From positions 1 to 13,092 of the forward strand of contig JACDAH010000215.1 of assembly GCA_013695505.1 (NCBI GenBank): DNA of 13,092 nucleotides. The letters run 5' to 3'. A program made the position numbers and the translations under genes. Each line of letters opens with the position of its first letter. The first letter of the stretch is position 1. Source of the DNA: Chloroflexota bacterium (lineage in GTDB: Bacteria > Chloroflexota > Limnocylindria > Limnocylindrales > CSP1-4). Below are positions 1 through 6,791 of this stretch, piece after piece. Under the pieces are notes generated by a model. That model was not told where the DNA came from. It made no database searches and was given only the letters and a program-made list of their open reading frames with translations.

Positions 1-1264
1 GGCCCTCCATCTGGCGGGCGATCCACTCCGCCTCCTCCTCCTCGTTATAGGCCTCGAAGCGCTGGATCTTGGCCCCGCCCGAGCGCTCCGTCCAGAGCTT
101 CTTGTCGGTCCGTTCGCTGTTCCGTGAGACCACCGCGTGGGCGGCGTCGAGGATGAGCTGGGTCGAGCGGTAGTTGCGCTCGAGCTTGACGATCGTCGCG
201 TCCGGGTAGTCGCGCTCGAAGTCGAGGATGTTCCGGATGTCGGCGCCGCGCCAGCGGTAGATCGACTGGTCGTCGTCCCCGACCACGGCGAGGTTGTGGT
301 GCCTGGCAGCCAGCGCCTTGATCCACAGGTATTGCGGCCTGTTCGTGTCCTGGTACTCGTCGACGTGGAGATAGCGCCAGCGATCCTGGTAGCGGGCGAG
401 CGTGTCCGGCGACTCGTCGAAGAGGACGACGGCCTTGAGCAGGAGATCGTCGAAATCGAGGGCGCCGACCTTCTTGAGACGCTGCTCGTACCGAACGGCG
501 AGCTTGGCGATCGTGCGCTCGCGGTGGTTGACGGCGTTTTCGGCGAGGAAGGTCGCGTCGAGCATCTCGTTCTTGGCGCGGCTGATCGCGCCGAGGACCG
601 CGCTCGGCCGGAACTCGCCGGTCAGAGGCAGGTCCTCCTCGCGGAGGAGCTGCTTCATCAGGCTTTGCTGGTCCTCTGTGTCGTAGACGACGAACCGGCG
701 CGAGATCCCGATCGCCTCGCCGTCGCGGCGGAGGACGCGGGCACACAGCGAGTGGAAGGTCCCCGCCTGGACGTCGCGGCCGGGCTCGCCAACGAGGCTG
801 ATGATCCGCTCGCGGAGCTCGCCCGCGGCGCGGTTCGTGAATGTCACCGCCAGGATCGACCACGGCCGGACGTTCTTCACGCCGACCAGGTATGCGATTC
901 GATGGGCGAGGACGCGGGTCTTGCCGGAGCCCGCCCCGGCAAGGATCAGCAGCGGGCCGTCGGTGGCGGTGACGGCGCGGGCCTGCTCGGGGTTGAGCCG
1001 GCCGACGATCTCGTCTGCTCGGGCCTTGGCCCGGACGATCTCGGCGGCCTTCTGTTCGTCCTCGCGGGCACGCCGCTCATCGGCCGTGAGCTCAACCGGG
1101 ACGTCGCCCGGGATCGGCACGTCGCGAAGCCACGCGGGCTCCTCGGGAGGGGTCCCGGTGGCGGCCTCGGGAGCGTCCGACGCGTCCGCGAAGAGCGTCC
1201 CTTCGCCGCCCGGGGCGTCGTCGACGAGATGGCCGGCACGCGTCCGGCGGGTCTTTGCGGTCAC
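1..1264 (-). CDS. uvrD: UvrD/PcrA-type superfamily 1A DNA helicase, partial (C-terminus beyond left edge)
   Basis: ATP-dependent 3'-5' DNA helicase of the UvrD/PcrA/Rep family, acting in nucleotide excision and mismatch repair and in clearing replication obstacles. The window holds the first 421 residues; a full protein is usually 700-800. About 90 polar, Ala/Glu/Asp-rich residues precede the helicase core. The core shows the Q motif LNPEQARAV (about 90-98), Walker A AGAGSGKT (109-116), motif Ia TFTNRAAGEL (141-150), GTFHSL (168-173), LDFDDLL (269-275), the DEAD-equivalent motif II VDEYQDTN (301-308), motif III GDDDQSIYRWRGA (329-341) and motif IV ERNYRS. The GTG at 1264-1262 is chosen because TACAAT lies exactly 6 nt upstream, suggesting a leaderless message. 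In-frame GTGs at 1309 and 1321 would lengthen the tail but would lie upstream of that hexamer. The family is certain; UvrD versus PcrA naming is not resolvable here. Confidence 0.95.
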   Translation of the reverse strand, partial: MTAKTRRTRAGHLVDDAPGGEGTLFADASDAPEAATGTPPEEPAWLRDVPIPGDVPVELTADERRAREDEQKAAEIVRAKARADEIVGRLNPEQARAVTATDGPLLILAGAGSGKTRVLAHRIAYLVGVKNVRPWSILAVTFTNRAAGELRERIISLVGEPGRDVQAGTFHSLCARVLRRDGEAIGISRRFVVYDTEDQQSLMKQLLREEDLPLTGEFRPSAVLGAISRAKNEMLDATFLAENAVNHRERTIAKLAVRYEQRLKKVGALDFDDLLLKAVVLFDESPDTLARYQDRWRYLHVDEYQDTNRPQYLWIKALAARHHNLAVVGDDDQSIYRWRGADIRNILDFERDYPDATIVKLERNYRSTQLILDAAHAVVSRNSERTDKKLWTERSGGAKIQRFEAYNEEEEAEWIARQMEG

Positions 1265-1276
1265 GGGATCATTGTA
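1265..1276 (-). promoter_or_regulatory. -10-like element abutting the helicase start (leaderless promoter candidate)
   Basis: On the minus strand TACAAT (1276-1271, five of six matches to TATAAT) is followed by six bases, GATCCC, and then the GTG start of the helicase. This spacing would put the transcript start at or next to the start codon. No Shine-Dalgarno is visible and no good -35 box was found about 17 bp further upstream. Read from sequence only; no transcript data. Confidence 0.45.
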
Positions 1277-1345
1277 GGTCGGCGGACTTGCCCGAGCCTC
1301 ATCGAGCACCTCGACCGGCACAGCGTCGGACAACCCCGCACACGA

Positions 1346-1374
1346 AGAGACCCGGGTCGGCGACCCGGGTCTCT
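1346..1374 (-). terminator. Strong GC-rich hairpin downstream of the LppX-like lipoprotein gene
   Basis: A perfect 13-bp inverted repeat, agagacccgggtc / gacccgggtctct, with a 3-nt loop (ggc) lies 23 bp past the stop of the lipoprotein gene and upstream of the helicase start. Position and strength suggest transcription termination. On the minus strand the hairpin is followed by TCGTGTG rather than a T-run, so it is not a canonical intrinsic terminator. It is symmetric and could act on either strand. Confidence 0.6.
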
Positions 1375-1396
1375 GAAGCGGTTCGGGGCGACTGCC

Positions 1397-2173
1397 CTAC
1401 GGGAGGACCTGGTCGGCCGGCGGGGCGGAGATCGAGACGCTCACGTCGTACTTGATGTCGAGAGCGAAGCCGAAGGTCCCGAGGGACGCCGACGTCATCG
1501 AGAGCCCGATCTTGGCCGGCCGGTAGTTGCTCTTGAGGGTCCAGAGATCGAACTTGAGGTCGCCGTCGGCCGTCGAGCCGGCACCGAGCGCCTGGAGCTG
1601 GGCGCCCGTGACGGTCGTGGTCACGTGGTAGCAATCCGCGTCGCCGCACTTCTCGTCGGTGCCCTTGGTGAGGGGCGAGGGCAGCATCGCAAGGCTGGTC
1701 TGGAGCTGGGCCACCAGCTTCGTGATGTCGGTCGCGGCCGCGGCGGGGTCGCCGGATGCGGTCGGGACGGGCACCTTCGTGTACTTGTCGGCCGAGCCCT
1801 TCAGGCCCGCGGCAAGGGCGCCGGACACCTTGTAGTAGGCCGCGTCGCCGACGACGATCGCGTCAAGCTTGGAGCCGAGCAGGCTCGGGGCGTCAAGGTT
1901 GAACTTGGCGGTCTTGTTGGCAACGTCGACGGCGCCGGCGAGCTTGATCGTCGAGAGGTCGAAGTTGCCCATCTGGGCGGCCGTCACGTTGCCAGTGAAC
2001 GTGCCGGTGAACTCGAACGACTTGACGTCCACGAGGGAGGTGACGCCCTTGGTCACGATCTCCTTCGGGTCGGTCAGGGCGGGCGCAGCCGCGGGTGTCG
2101 GGCTGCACGCGGCGAAGACGAGCGAGAGGACCGCCACGAGGGCGATCGGCAGAAATGCGAGGCGTCGGGTCAC
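1397..2173 (-). CDS. LppX/LprG-like (LppX_LprAFG-type) secreted lipoprotein
   Basis: A 258-residue predicted lipoprotein. The N-terminus has two arginines, a hydrophobic core of about 18 residues and a lipobox-like VFAAC, with the acylated Cys at 23. An Ala/Pro linker follows. The mature part has the pattern of the LppX/LprAFG family: an opening DPKEIVTKGVTSLVDVKSF, alternating beta-strands (FEFTGTFTGNV, IKLAGAVDV, KTAKFNLDAP), a YYKVSG strand and a CGDADCYHV segment with two Cys (176 and 181) that could form a disulphide. Characterised family members such as mycobacterial LprG and LppX form a half-barrel that carries lipids to the outer envelope; that role here is inferred. The GTG start is supported by AGGGGG (2185-2180) with 6-nt spacing. 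Transcribed alone, with a strong hairpin downstream. DUF-type outer-surface lipoproteins of similar fold are an alternative. Confidence 0.8.
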   Translation of the reverse strand: MTRRLAFLPIALVAVLSLVFAACSPTPAAAPALTDPKEIVTKGVTSLVDVKSFEFTGTFTGNVTAAQMGNFDLSTIKLAGAVDVANKTAKFNLDAPSLLGSKLDAIVVGDAAYYKVSGALAAGLKGSADKYTKVPVPTASGDPAAAATDITKLVAQLQTSLAMLPSPLTKGTDEKCGDADCYHVTTTVTGAQLQALGAGSTADGDLKFDLWTLKSNYRPAKIGLSMTSASLGTFGFALDIKYDVSVSISAPPADQVLP

Positions 2174-2488
2174 GAGAATCCCCCTGGACTGCTGGATGAA
2201 CGGCCGACAGCGTCACCCGGACCGCCGGCCCGTGTCAAACCGCCGATCGTCATGTCCGGGTCCGAGTAGGCGATCCCGTGTGCATCAATGCTGGCCTTGG
2301 GAGGTCATGCGAACAGCGGTGACTCGCCGAAGCGCGCTCTTGTCCGACGAATGTGCCACGCGAGTAGGAGGCAATTTCATTCACGTCCGTCGCCTGGTCG
2401 GAGGCCGAGTACCTCGGGCTCGGCGTCTGCCCGGCAGGACAAACATCAGCAAGATCGGGCGGTCGCCCCCGCTAGCGATGGGATCGAC
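2174..2488. other. Intergenic region between two lipoprotein genes
   Basis: These 315 bp hold no convincing gene. At the left end are the Shine-Dalgarno and possible TTGACA of the LppX-like gene. Near the right end are two weak hairpins that could end transcription of the propeller lipoprotein: gccgag/ctcggc (2404-2409 with 2419-2424) and gggc/gccc (2457-2460 with 2465-2468). Neither has a T-run. The part around 2280-2400 is less GC-rich than the flanking genes. Confidence 0.6.
2233..2238 (-). promoter_or_regulatory. Possible -35 box of the LppX-like gene
   Basis: A perfect TTGACA is present on the minus strand about 60 nt upstream of the lipoprotein start. At 17-18 bp spacing the -10 region is only TGACGC/GACGCT, a poor match, so the promoter is tentative. 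Confidence 0.25.
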
Positions 2489-3577
2489 CTAGCGGCCCCA
2501 GTGCGGGGTTTCCGCGGTCGACTGGTGTCCGACCCAGATCGTCCGAGCCCCGGTGCCATCGGCAGCGACGATCCCGAGCTCGTTGTGGTCCCAGCCCGGC
2601 CTGAACGTCTTGTAGACGACCTGCCTTCCGTCTGGGGACCAGTCAGCCTCGAATTCCAAGCTCCCTGCATCGTGCTTGAAGAGCACCGTGGACGGACCGC
2701 CGCCTGCCGCGACGACCCACAGGCCAAGCCCGTCGTCGGCACCCGCCGGACGCCCCGTAAACAGGATCAAGCGACCGTCCGGCGACCAGCGCGGATATGA
2801 CGCGTCAACGGCGTCATCGGTCAGTCGGCGGGCGGTGCCACCGGTTGCTGGCACGATCCAGACGGCCGCCTGCGTGTCGTCCACGGTCCGCACGAAGGCC
2901 ACGGACGCGCCATCGGGCGAGAATGCGGCGTCCTTCTCGCCAGCCACGCTGCGCAGCGGAAACGGCTGGGTCAGCGGCTTCTCGCCTGTTCCGTCGGACG
3001 ACGCGACCTGAATGCCGAAGTCGCGCTCTTCGACGCAGCTGTAGTGCTCATACGCGATCCGCTTTCCATCGGGTGAGTACGAAACGTCCTGCTCGGCCCC
3101 ACCGGCGTCGCTCGTGACCTGCGTCAGTCGCGACCCATCTGCCGCGATATTGAATAGATGGCGGCCACCGGCACGCTGGCTGTCGAAGGTGATCGTTCCG
3201 TCCAGAGCCCACGCGGCGTGGGCGAGCGTCCCGTCTCGGCCTGTCTGGATCTGATGGAGGCCCTGAGCATCGATCGTCGCCAGTCCGATTGTCCCTGCCC
3301 CGCCGCCCGCCTCGATACCGATCAGGATTCGTCCGGTCGATACCGCTCCGGAGACGGTCCCCAGCGTTGCCCCGGACGCAACCCCCGAGAGCGTGTCCGC
3401 GCATATGTCGGCCATTGCGGCCGAGCCTGACGGGCGTGTGTCCGGGGCGCTCGGCACGGGTGTGGAGATCGAGCCCGGCGGTGTCACCGAGCCCGACCCG
3501 GCTATGCCGGGCGGCCCCGAGCACCCGGACAAGGTGACTGCCAGCAGGATGAACTGGATAAGGCGTACGGTTCGCAT
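2489..3577 (-). CDS. Lipoprotein with TolB-like/PD40 beta-propeller repeats
   Basis: A 362-residue predicted surface lipoprotein. The signal peptide is short and ends in a consensus lipobox LSGC (Cys19), followed by a Pro/Ser/Gly-rich linker to about residue 55. The rest is a chain of PD40/TolB-type propeller blades, each marked by an SPDG turn: 168-171, 220-223, 265-268 and 314-317, with degenerate blades before them (for example ALDGTITFDSQRAGGRH). Such propellers bind partners or substrates; no catalytic domain is attached, so a binding or sensing role is the most that can be inferred. The open frame extends 70 codons further upstream, but ATG 3577 is chosen because the signal peptide begins there and a strong Shine-Dalgarno GGAGGGAGGG (3594-3585) sits 7 nt before it. 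The two Cys after the lipobox (59 and 181) could pair. The gene lies 37 bp after the unknown protein's stop, so the two may be cotranscribed. Confidence 0.85.
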   Translation of the reverse strand: MRTVRLIQFILLAVTLSGCSGPPGIAGSGSVTPPGSISTPVPSAPDTRPSGSAAMADICADTLSGVASGATLGTVSGAVSTGRILIGIEAGGGAGTIGLATIDAQGLHQIQTGRDGTLAHAAWALDGTITFDSQRAGGRHLFNIAADGSRLTQVTSDAGGAEQDVSYSPDGKRIAYEHYSCVEERDFGIQVASSDGTGEKPLTQPFPLRSVAGEKDAAFSPDGASVAFVRTVDDTQAAVWIVPATGGTARRLTDDAVDASYPRWSPDGRLILFTGRPAGADDGLGLWVVAAGGGPSTVLFKHDAGSLEFEADWSPDGRQVVYKTFRPGWDHNELGIVAADGTGARTIWVGHQSTAETPHWGR

Positions 3578-3614
3578 TTGATCACCCTCCCTCCGACGCT
3601 CCCCGTTCACCAGA

Positions 3615-4400
3615 TCACCGCCTATTCGTTCGGATGAATCGGCGCCGCCACCAGCGGGCGGGAGCGGTCGCGGTTCCGACCGCGGTCGAGAACATCGCAC
3701 TGAAGCGGAGATTCCGGACGTAACGCCACTGGCGGCGACTGTCGACGCAGACCTTGACGATATCGATCGACGGCGCGACAACGCCAACAGCCCTCGCCAG
3801 GTTCGCCAGCGTCGCCTCCCAGAAGCGGTCGTTCAGGCGGTTGGCGCCGAGGACGTAGCTCAGCTCGATGAGCGGGTCCGCAGTTCGTTCGAGAGCCTGC
3901 ACCTGAGCGACGGTGACCTCGCCGTCGCGATAGGCCGAGAATGTGATCCACGCCGAGAGTGCGTGTCCTTCCGGGGTCATGAATGTGAACGATTCGTCGT
4001 CCGCGTAGATGACGAGCACGCCACTCGACATCTGGATTGGCGCTCCCGGTAGCGCTTGCACAGCGCACAGCGCGACCTCGCCAGGGGCGATGCCGGCGAG
4101 CGGAGAATAGAACGAATTGCCCCGAGGCCAGAACGTGGGGAACTCGTCCTTCCATCGGCTGACCAGGCCTCGGGGGCTTAGCGCGGAGCCCTCGAGGCGG
4201 ACACGAAATGTCTTCTGCCACATCTGGCCGAACCCCTGGATCGGGCCCGCAGCTCGCCGTCCGGTGACGGTGTCCCGCGACGCTCCTGTTGCCGTCGTCG
4301 CGAGCCGATCGATGGGACCGGCCCAGCCTTCGACATCCGAGCTGCGCCTCGGATTGGCTCGCGGGGATCGAGGGGAAGCGGGTTCCGATGCGGCTGGCAT
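3615..4400 (-). CDS. Conserved-looking protein of unknown function, 261 aa
   Basis: I do not recognise a named function. The N-terminal 45 residues are basic and Ser/Pro-rich. From GPIQGFGQMWQ (52-62) onward it looks like a compact globular domain: WKDEFPTFWP (83-92), FYSPLAGIAPGEVAL (97-111), VLVIYADDESFTFMTPEGH (128-146), WITFSAY (151-157), then a helix DRFWEATLANLARAVGV and an Arg-rich tail. The order of strands, a mid-protein beta-sheet and a long C-terminal helix is compatible with an SRPBCC/DUF1990-like ligand-binding fold, but this is a guess from layout. There is no signal peptide or membrane segment. ATG 4400 has GAGGT (4410-4406) 5 nt upstream. An internal ATG at 4223 (MWQKTF) has AGGGG 9 nt upstream, but it would cut off the GPIQGFGQ stretch, which looks like part of the domain. 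Confidence 0.75.
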   Translation of the reverse strand: MPAASEPASPRSPRANPRRSSDVEGWAGPIDRLATTATGASRDTVTGRRAAGPIQGFGQMWQKTFRVRLEGSALSPRGLVSRWKDEFPTFWPRGNSFYSPLAGIAPGEVALCAVQALPGAPIQMSSGVLVIYADDESFTFMTPEGHALSAWITFSAYRDGEVTVAQVQALERTADPLIELSYVLGANRLNDRFWEATLANLARAVGVVAPSIDIVKVCVDSRRQWRYVRNLRFSAMFSTAVGTATAPARWWRRRFIRTNRR

Positions 4401-4405
4401 GTCGT

Positions 4406-4410
4406 ACCTC
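4406..4410 (-). promoter_or_regulatory. Shine-Dalgarno deciding the start of the unknown protein
   Basis: GAGGT on the minus strand, 5 nt before ATG 4400, supports the longer form of the protein over the internal ATG at 4223. Confidence 0.45.
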
Positions 4411-4455
4411 GGATCGAAGACATCAATGGCCCGACCCTTGTTGTACGGCGTGCTC

Positions 4456-4483
4456 GTCCCGGAATCGTTACGAAATCCGGGAC
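4456..4483 (-). terminator. Hairpin at the end of the partner-switching operon
   Basis: Inverted repeat gtcccgga (4456-4463) / tccgggac (4476-4483), with an inner tcg/cga pair of arms around a tta loop and small A bulges, begins 11 bp past the stop of the second STAS gene. It is well placed to terminate the four-gene operon. No T-run follows on the minus strand (GAGCACGCC), as with the other strong hairpin at 1346-1374. Confidence 0.5.
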
Positions 4484-4493
4484 CGTCGCCACT

Positions 4494-4841
4494 TCAGGCC
4501 GTGGCAGCGGCCACCGCAGCCGGTTCATCGTCCTTGATCTCGATGGCCTCGTCGAGGCGCGTCAGCAGGAAGATCTGGCGGTAGTGCTCCGATAGACCGG
4601 TCGCGATCAGGCGCCCGCCGGCGCGCCGGGCGCGGACCAGGAGCGTCACCAGCAGCCCGATGCCACCGCTGTTCATGTAGTCGAGCTTGCTGAAGTCCAG
4701 AATCAGCGCCGATGTCCCGGTTGCCGCGGCGATCCCATATGCGGCCATCAATTCGGTTTCGCTGGCGGATGTGATATCGCCCGCGATCCGCAGGATCGGG
4801 ACGGCACCCTTCTGGTCAAGCTCGATCAGGGTGGCTGTCAC
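4494..4841 (-). CDS. STAS-domain protein (anti-sigma factor antagonist-like), second of a tandem pair
   Basis: A 115-residue single STAS domain, the fold of SpoIIAA/RsbV. In partner switching such a protein is phosphorylated on a conserved Ser by a GHKL kinase, dephosphorylated by a PP2C phosphatase, and when unphosphorylated captures the kinase or anti-sigma factor. The strand pattern ILRIAGDITS (16-25), the central LDYMNSGGIGLLV (53-65) and the C-terminal helix SEHYRQIFLLTRL (84-96) fit the family. Ser58 aligns with the SpoIIAA phosphoacceptor, but the usual Asp before it is Asn and the second hydroxyl residue after it is Gly. The GTG start overlaps the previous stop by 4 nt (GTGA), with AAGGAGAT (4854-4847) 5 nt upstream. 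The open frame runs further upstream, but that extension lies over the neighbouring gene. It ends with an acidic/Ala tail. Confidence 0.9.
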   Translation of the reverse strand: MTATLIELDQKGAVPILRIAGDITSASETELMAAYGIAAATGTSALILDFSKLDYMNSGGIGLLVTLLVRARRAGGRLIATGLSEHYRQIFLLTRLDEAIEIKDDEPAAVAAATA

Positions 4842-5170
4842 GAGGCATCTCCTTCCACGATCTCCATGAAGTCCGACAGACGGGTGATCCGGAAGATCTC
4901 CCGGTAGTGCGCGGTCAGCCCGATCGCCCGCACGCTCCGGGCGTCCCGGCGGGCATCGGCGACGAGCCGCACGATAAGGGCGATACCCGTGCTGTTGATG
5001 TAGTCGACCGCACCAAAGTCGACGCACATGCTGAGCACCCCCAAGGCGGCGACCTGCACATACGCTTCGGCCAGGGTCTCGTCAGCCCGCCCATTTAGGT
5101 CGCCGCTGAGGCGGACCCTGACCTCGTCGGGGATCTGGGTGATCTCGGCCTCAAAGGGTCGATCATCCAC
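4838..5170 (-). CDS. STAS-domain protein (anti-sigma factor antagonist-like), first of a tandem pair
   Basis: A 110-residue single STAS domain. It starts with strands FEAEITQIPDEVRVRLSGDL and has the phosphosite loop DYINSTGIALIV (56-67), in which Ser60 aligns with Ser58 of SpoIIAA, then the helix TAHYREIFRITRL (86-98). The last 25 residues closely match those of the following STAS protein, so the two probably arose by tandem duplication. The GTG start overlaps the fusion protein's stop by 8 nt (GTGGATGA), with a strong GGGAGGAG (5185-5178) 7 nt before it; its own stop overlaps the next start by 4 nt. This arrangement implies translational coupling and fixed stoichiometry with the phosphatase/kinase fusion. 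Its role as a phosphorylatable switch is inferred from the family and context. Confidence 0.92.
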   Translation of the reverse strand: MDDRPFEAEITQIPDEVRVRLSGDLNGRADETLAEAYVQVAALGVLSMCVDFGAVDYINSTGIALIVRLVADARRDARSVRAIGLTAHYREIFRITRLSDFMEIVEGDAS

Positions 5171-6791
5171 GGGATCGCTCCTCCCGTGCCATCGTCAGGG
5201 TCACCGTCTGGGTCGACCCGTCGCTGGTCACCGCCATCGAATCCACCATGCTCTTGATCAGGAAGAGCCCCCAACCGCGGGCTTTCTGCTCGCCGGCGAG
5301 CTTGCGCTCGATGTCGGGAGCTTCCGGATCGCCGGGGACGGCGCCCGACAGGGCGCGGTCGGAAATCCGCACGACGATCGAATCATCTGTCGTCTCGACG
5401 ACCACGTCGACGGGGATCTCGGCGCGGCCGCGACTGCCGTACTCGATGGCATTCATCGCGGTCTCGCTGACAGCCGTCTTGAGTCGCTGGAGGCGAGCGG
5501 GCGAAAGTCCCAGCGGACCGACCGCGGCGGCGACAAGATCCATCGCCGTGCGCTCATTTCCCTCCTCGCCGGGAATCGAGAACGCGGTGAGGACGTGCCC
5601 TGCGGGCGCGGCCTCGTCCGGTGCGGCTCGCTCCGCGACGCCTGCCGCGCGGCGAAGGGTGACGAGCGTGATGTCGTCCTCCTGCTCCCAGTCCGGGCCG
5701 GTGAACACGCGGAGCCCGTTCAACAGGCGGTCAAGCAGTTCGCTCCCCGCGTCGTCGACGGTCATGGCCTCGCGGAGCCGCGGAAAGCCGTACATCTCCC
5801 GGCTCGGGTCGTGGGCCTCGACCAGCCCATCGGAGTAGAGCAGGACGTTGCTTCCGGGCTCGATGACACCTTCGGTCTCCTCGTACACGGTTCCGGGAAG
5901 CAGTCCGAGCGGCATGCCGGTCGCTCGCAGCTCGATGACGCCCGCATCGGTCCGAACATAGGGCAGGTTGTGGCCGGCATTGGCGAGGATGATCCTGCCG
6001 GTGGAGGGCTCCAGGATCGCGAACAGGCACGTCACGAACATGCGAGCGGGCATCTCCGGTACGAGCAGCTCGTTTGCCCGGGCGAGGATCACGCCCGGGG
6101 AATCGGACCGCGTGGCCTCCGCGCGCAGGATCGAATGGGTCCGGGCCATCAGCAGCGCCGCCGGCACGCCCTTGTCGGTCACGTCCCCGACGGCAATCCC
6201 GATCCGCCCATCGGACATCTCGATGAAATCGTAGAAGTCGCCGCCGACCGCACGGGCCGGCCCGTAATAGGCTGCGATCTGCCAGTGCAGGAGGGCTGGC
6301 AGCTCGCGCGGCAGGAATTGCTGTTGGATCAGCGTGGCGACCCGCATTTCCTGTTCGAGCCCTTCCCGCGTGGCAGCCTCCCGGGCCTGCTCGTGCACGA
6401 GTTGCGCCACGCGGATGGCCGGGGCCGCATGGGCCGCCAGGTTCGTCAGAAGGCGACGATCGTCCGAGGAGTACTCCTGCTCGGACCGCCTCGGACCCAG
6501 GTTGAGGGTCCCGATCAGCTCACCCTGGGACACCAACGGGACGATCAAGGCGACCCCGGCCTCACGAATGGCACGCAGCGCGGGCGAGTCCAGCTCGATC
6601 CGCCCGATTTCGACCGGACCCGGAGCGCTCTGAAGATAGGCGAGAAGGGCGTCGTTCTCGGGAATATCGAGCGCCACGGAAGCCGCCCCGCCAGGTTGTG
6701 TGTCGACCGCAGCCGCAACCGCTGCCGTTGGGACGACGTCGTGGGCTGTCCGTCGGAGGAGGCGGCGGATCGGGCGCGTCAGTTCAGTCAC
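5163..6791 (-). CDS. GAF - PP2C (SpoIIE/RsbU-type) phosphatase - GHKL ATPase (RsbW-type) fusion
   Basis: A 542-residue soluble partner-switching regulator (numbering from GTG 6791). A GAF-like sensory domain occupies about 35-130. A Glu/Gln-rich helical linker (130-160) leads into a SpoIIE/PP2C serine phosphatase: QQQFLP, GGDFYD (183-188), GDVTDKG (202-208), NAGHN (271-275), YSDG (319-322) and QEDDIT (370-375), so all metal-binding aspartates appear present. The C-terminal domain (about 395-535) is a GHKL/HATPase_c unit with an N-box ETAMNAIEYG (443-452) and a lid segment RGWGLFLIKSMVD. In RsbU/RsbW systems these two activities sit on separate proteins and act oppositely on a STAS protein; here they are fused, with two STAS genes directly downstream. 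The G1 box reads SDRAL, where DxG is usual. GTG 6791 gives a 4-nt GTGA overlap with the upstream stop; ATG 6818 would add nine residues. Neither has a clear Shine-Dalgarno. Confidence 0.93.
   Translation of the reverse strand: MTELTRPIRRLLRRTAHDVVPTAAVAAAVDTQPGGAASVALDIPENDALLAYLQSAPGPVEIGRIELDSPALRAIREAGVALIVPLVSQGELIGTLNLGPRRSEQEYSSDDRRLLTNLAAHAAPAIRVAQLVHEQAREAATREGLEQEMRVATLIQQQFLPRELPALLHWQIAAYYGPARAVGGDFYDFIEMSDGRIGIAVGDVTDKGVPAALLMARTHSILRAEATRSDSPGVILARANELLVPEMPARMFVTCLFAILEPSTGRIILANAGHNLPYVRTDAGVIELRATGMPLGLLPGTVYEETEGVIEPGSNVLLYSDGLVEAHDPSREMYGFPRLREAMTVDDAGSELLDRLLNGLRVFTGPDWEQEDDITLVTLRRAAGVAERAAPDEAAPAGHVLTAFSIPGEEGNERTAMDLVAAAVGPLGLSPARLQRLKTAVSETAMNAIEYGSRGRAEIPVDVVVETTDDSIVVRISDRALSGAVPGDPEAPDIERKLAGEQKARGWGLFLIKSMVDSMAVTSDGSTQTVTLTMAREERSRG

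Noticed and set aside
137..2269. A 710-codon plus-strand open frame
   Set aside because: It runs antisense through the helicase, a hairpin, an intergenic gap and a lipoprotein gene, and its product is low-complexity Arg/Gly/Val/Glu. Long antisense frames are expected at this GC content.
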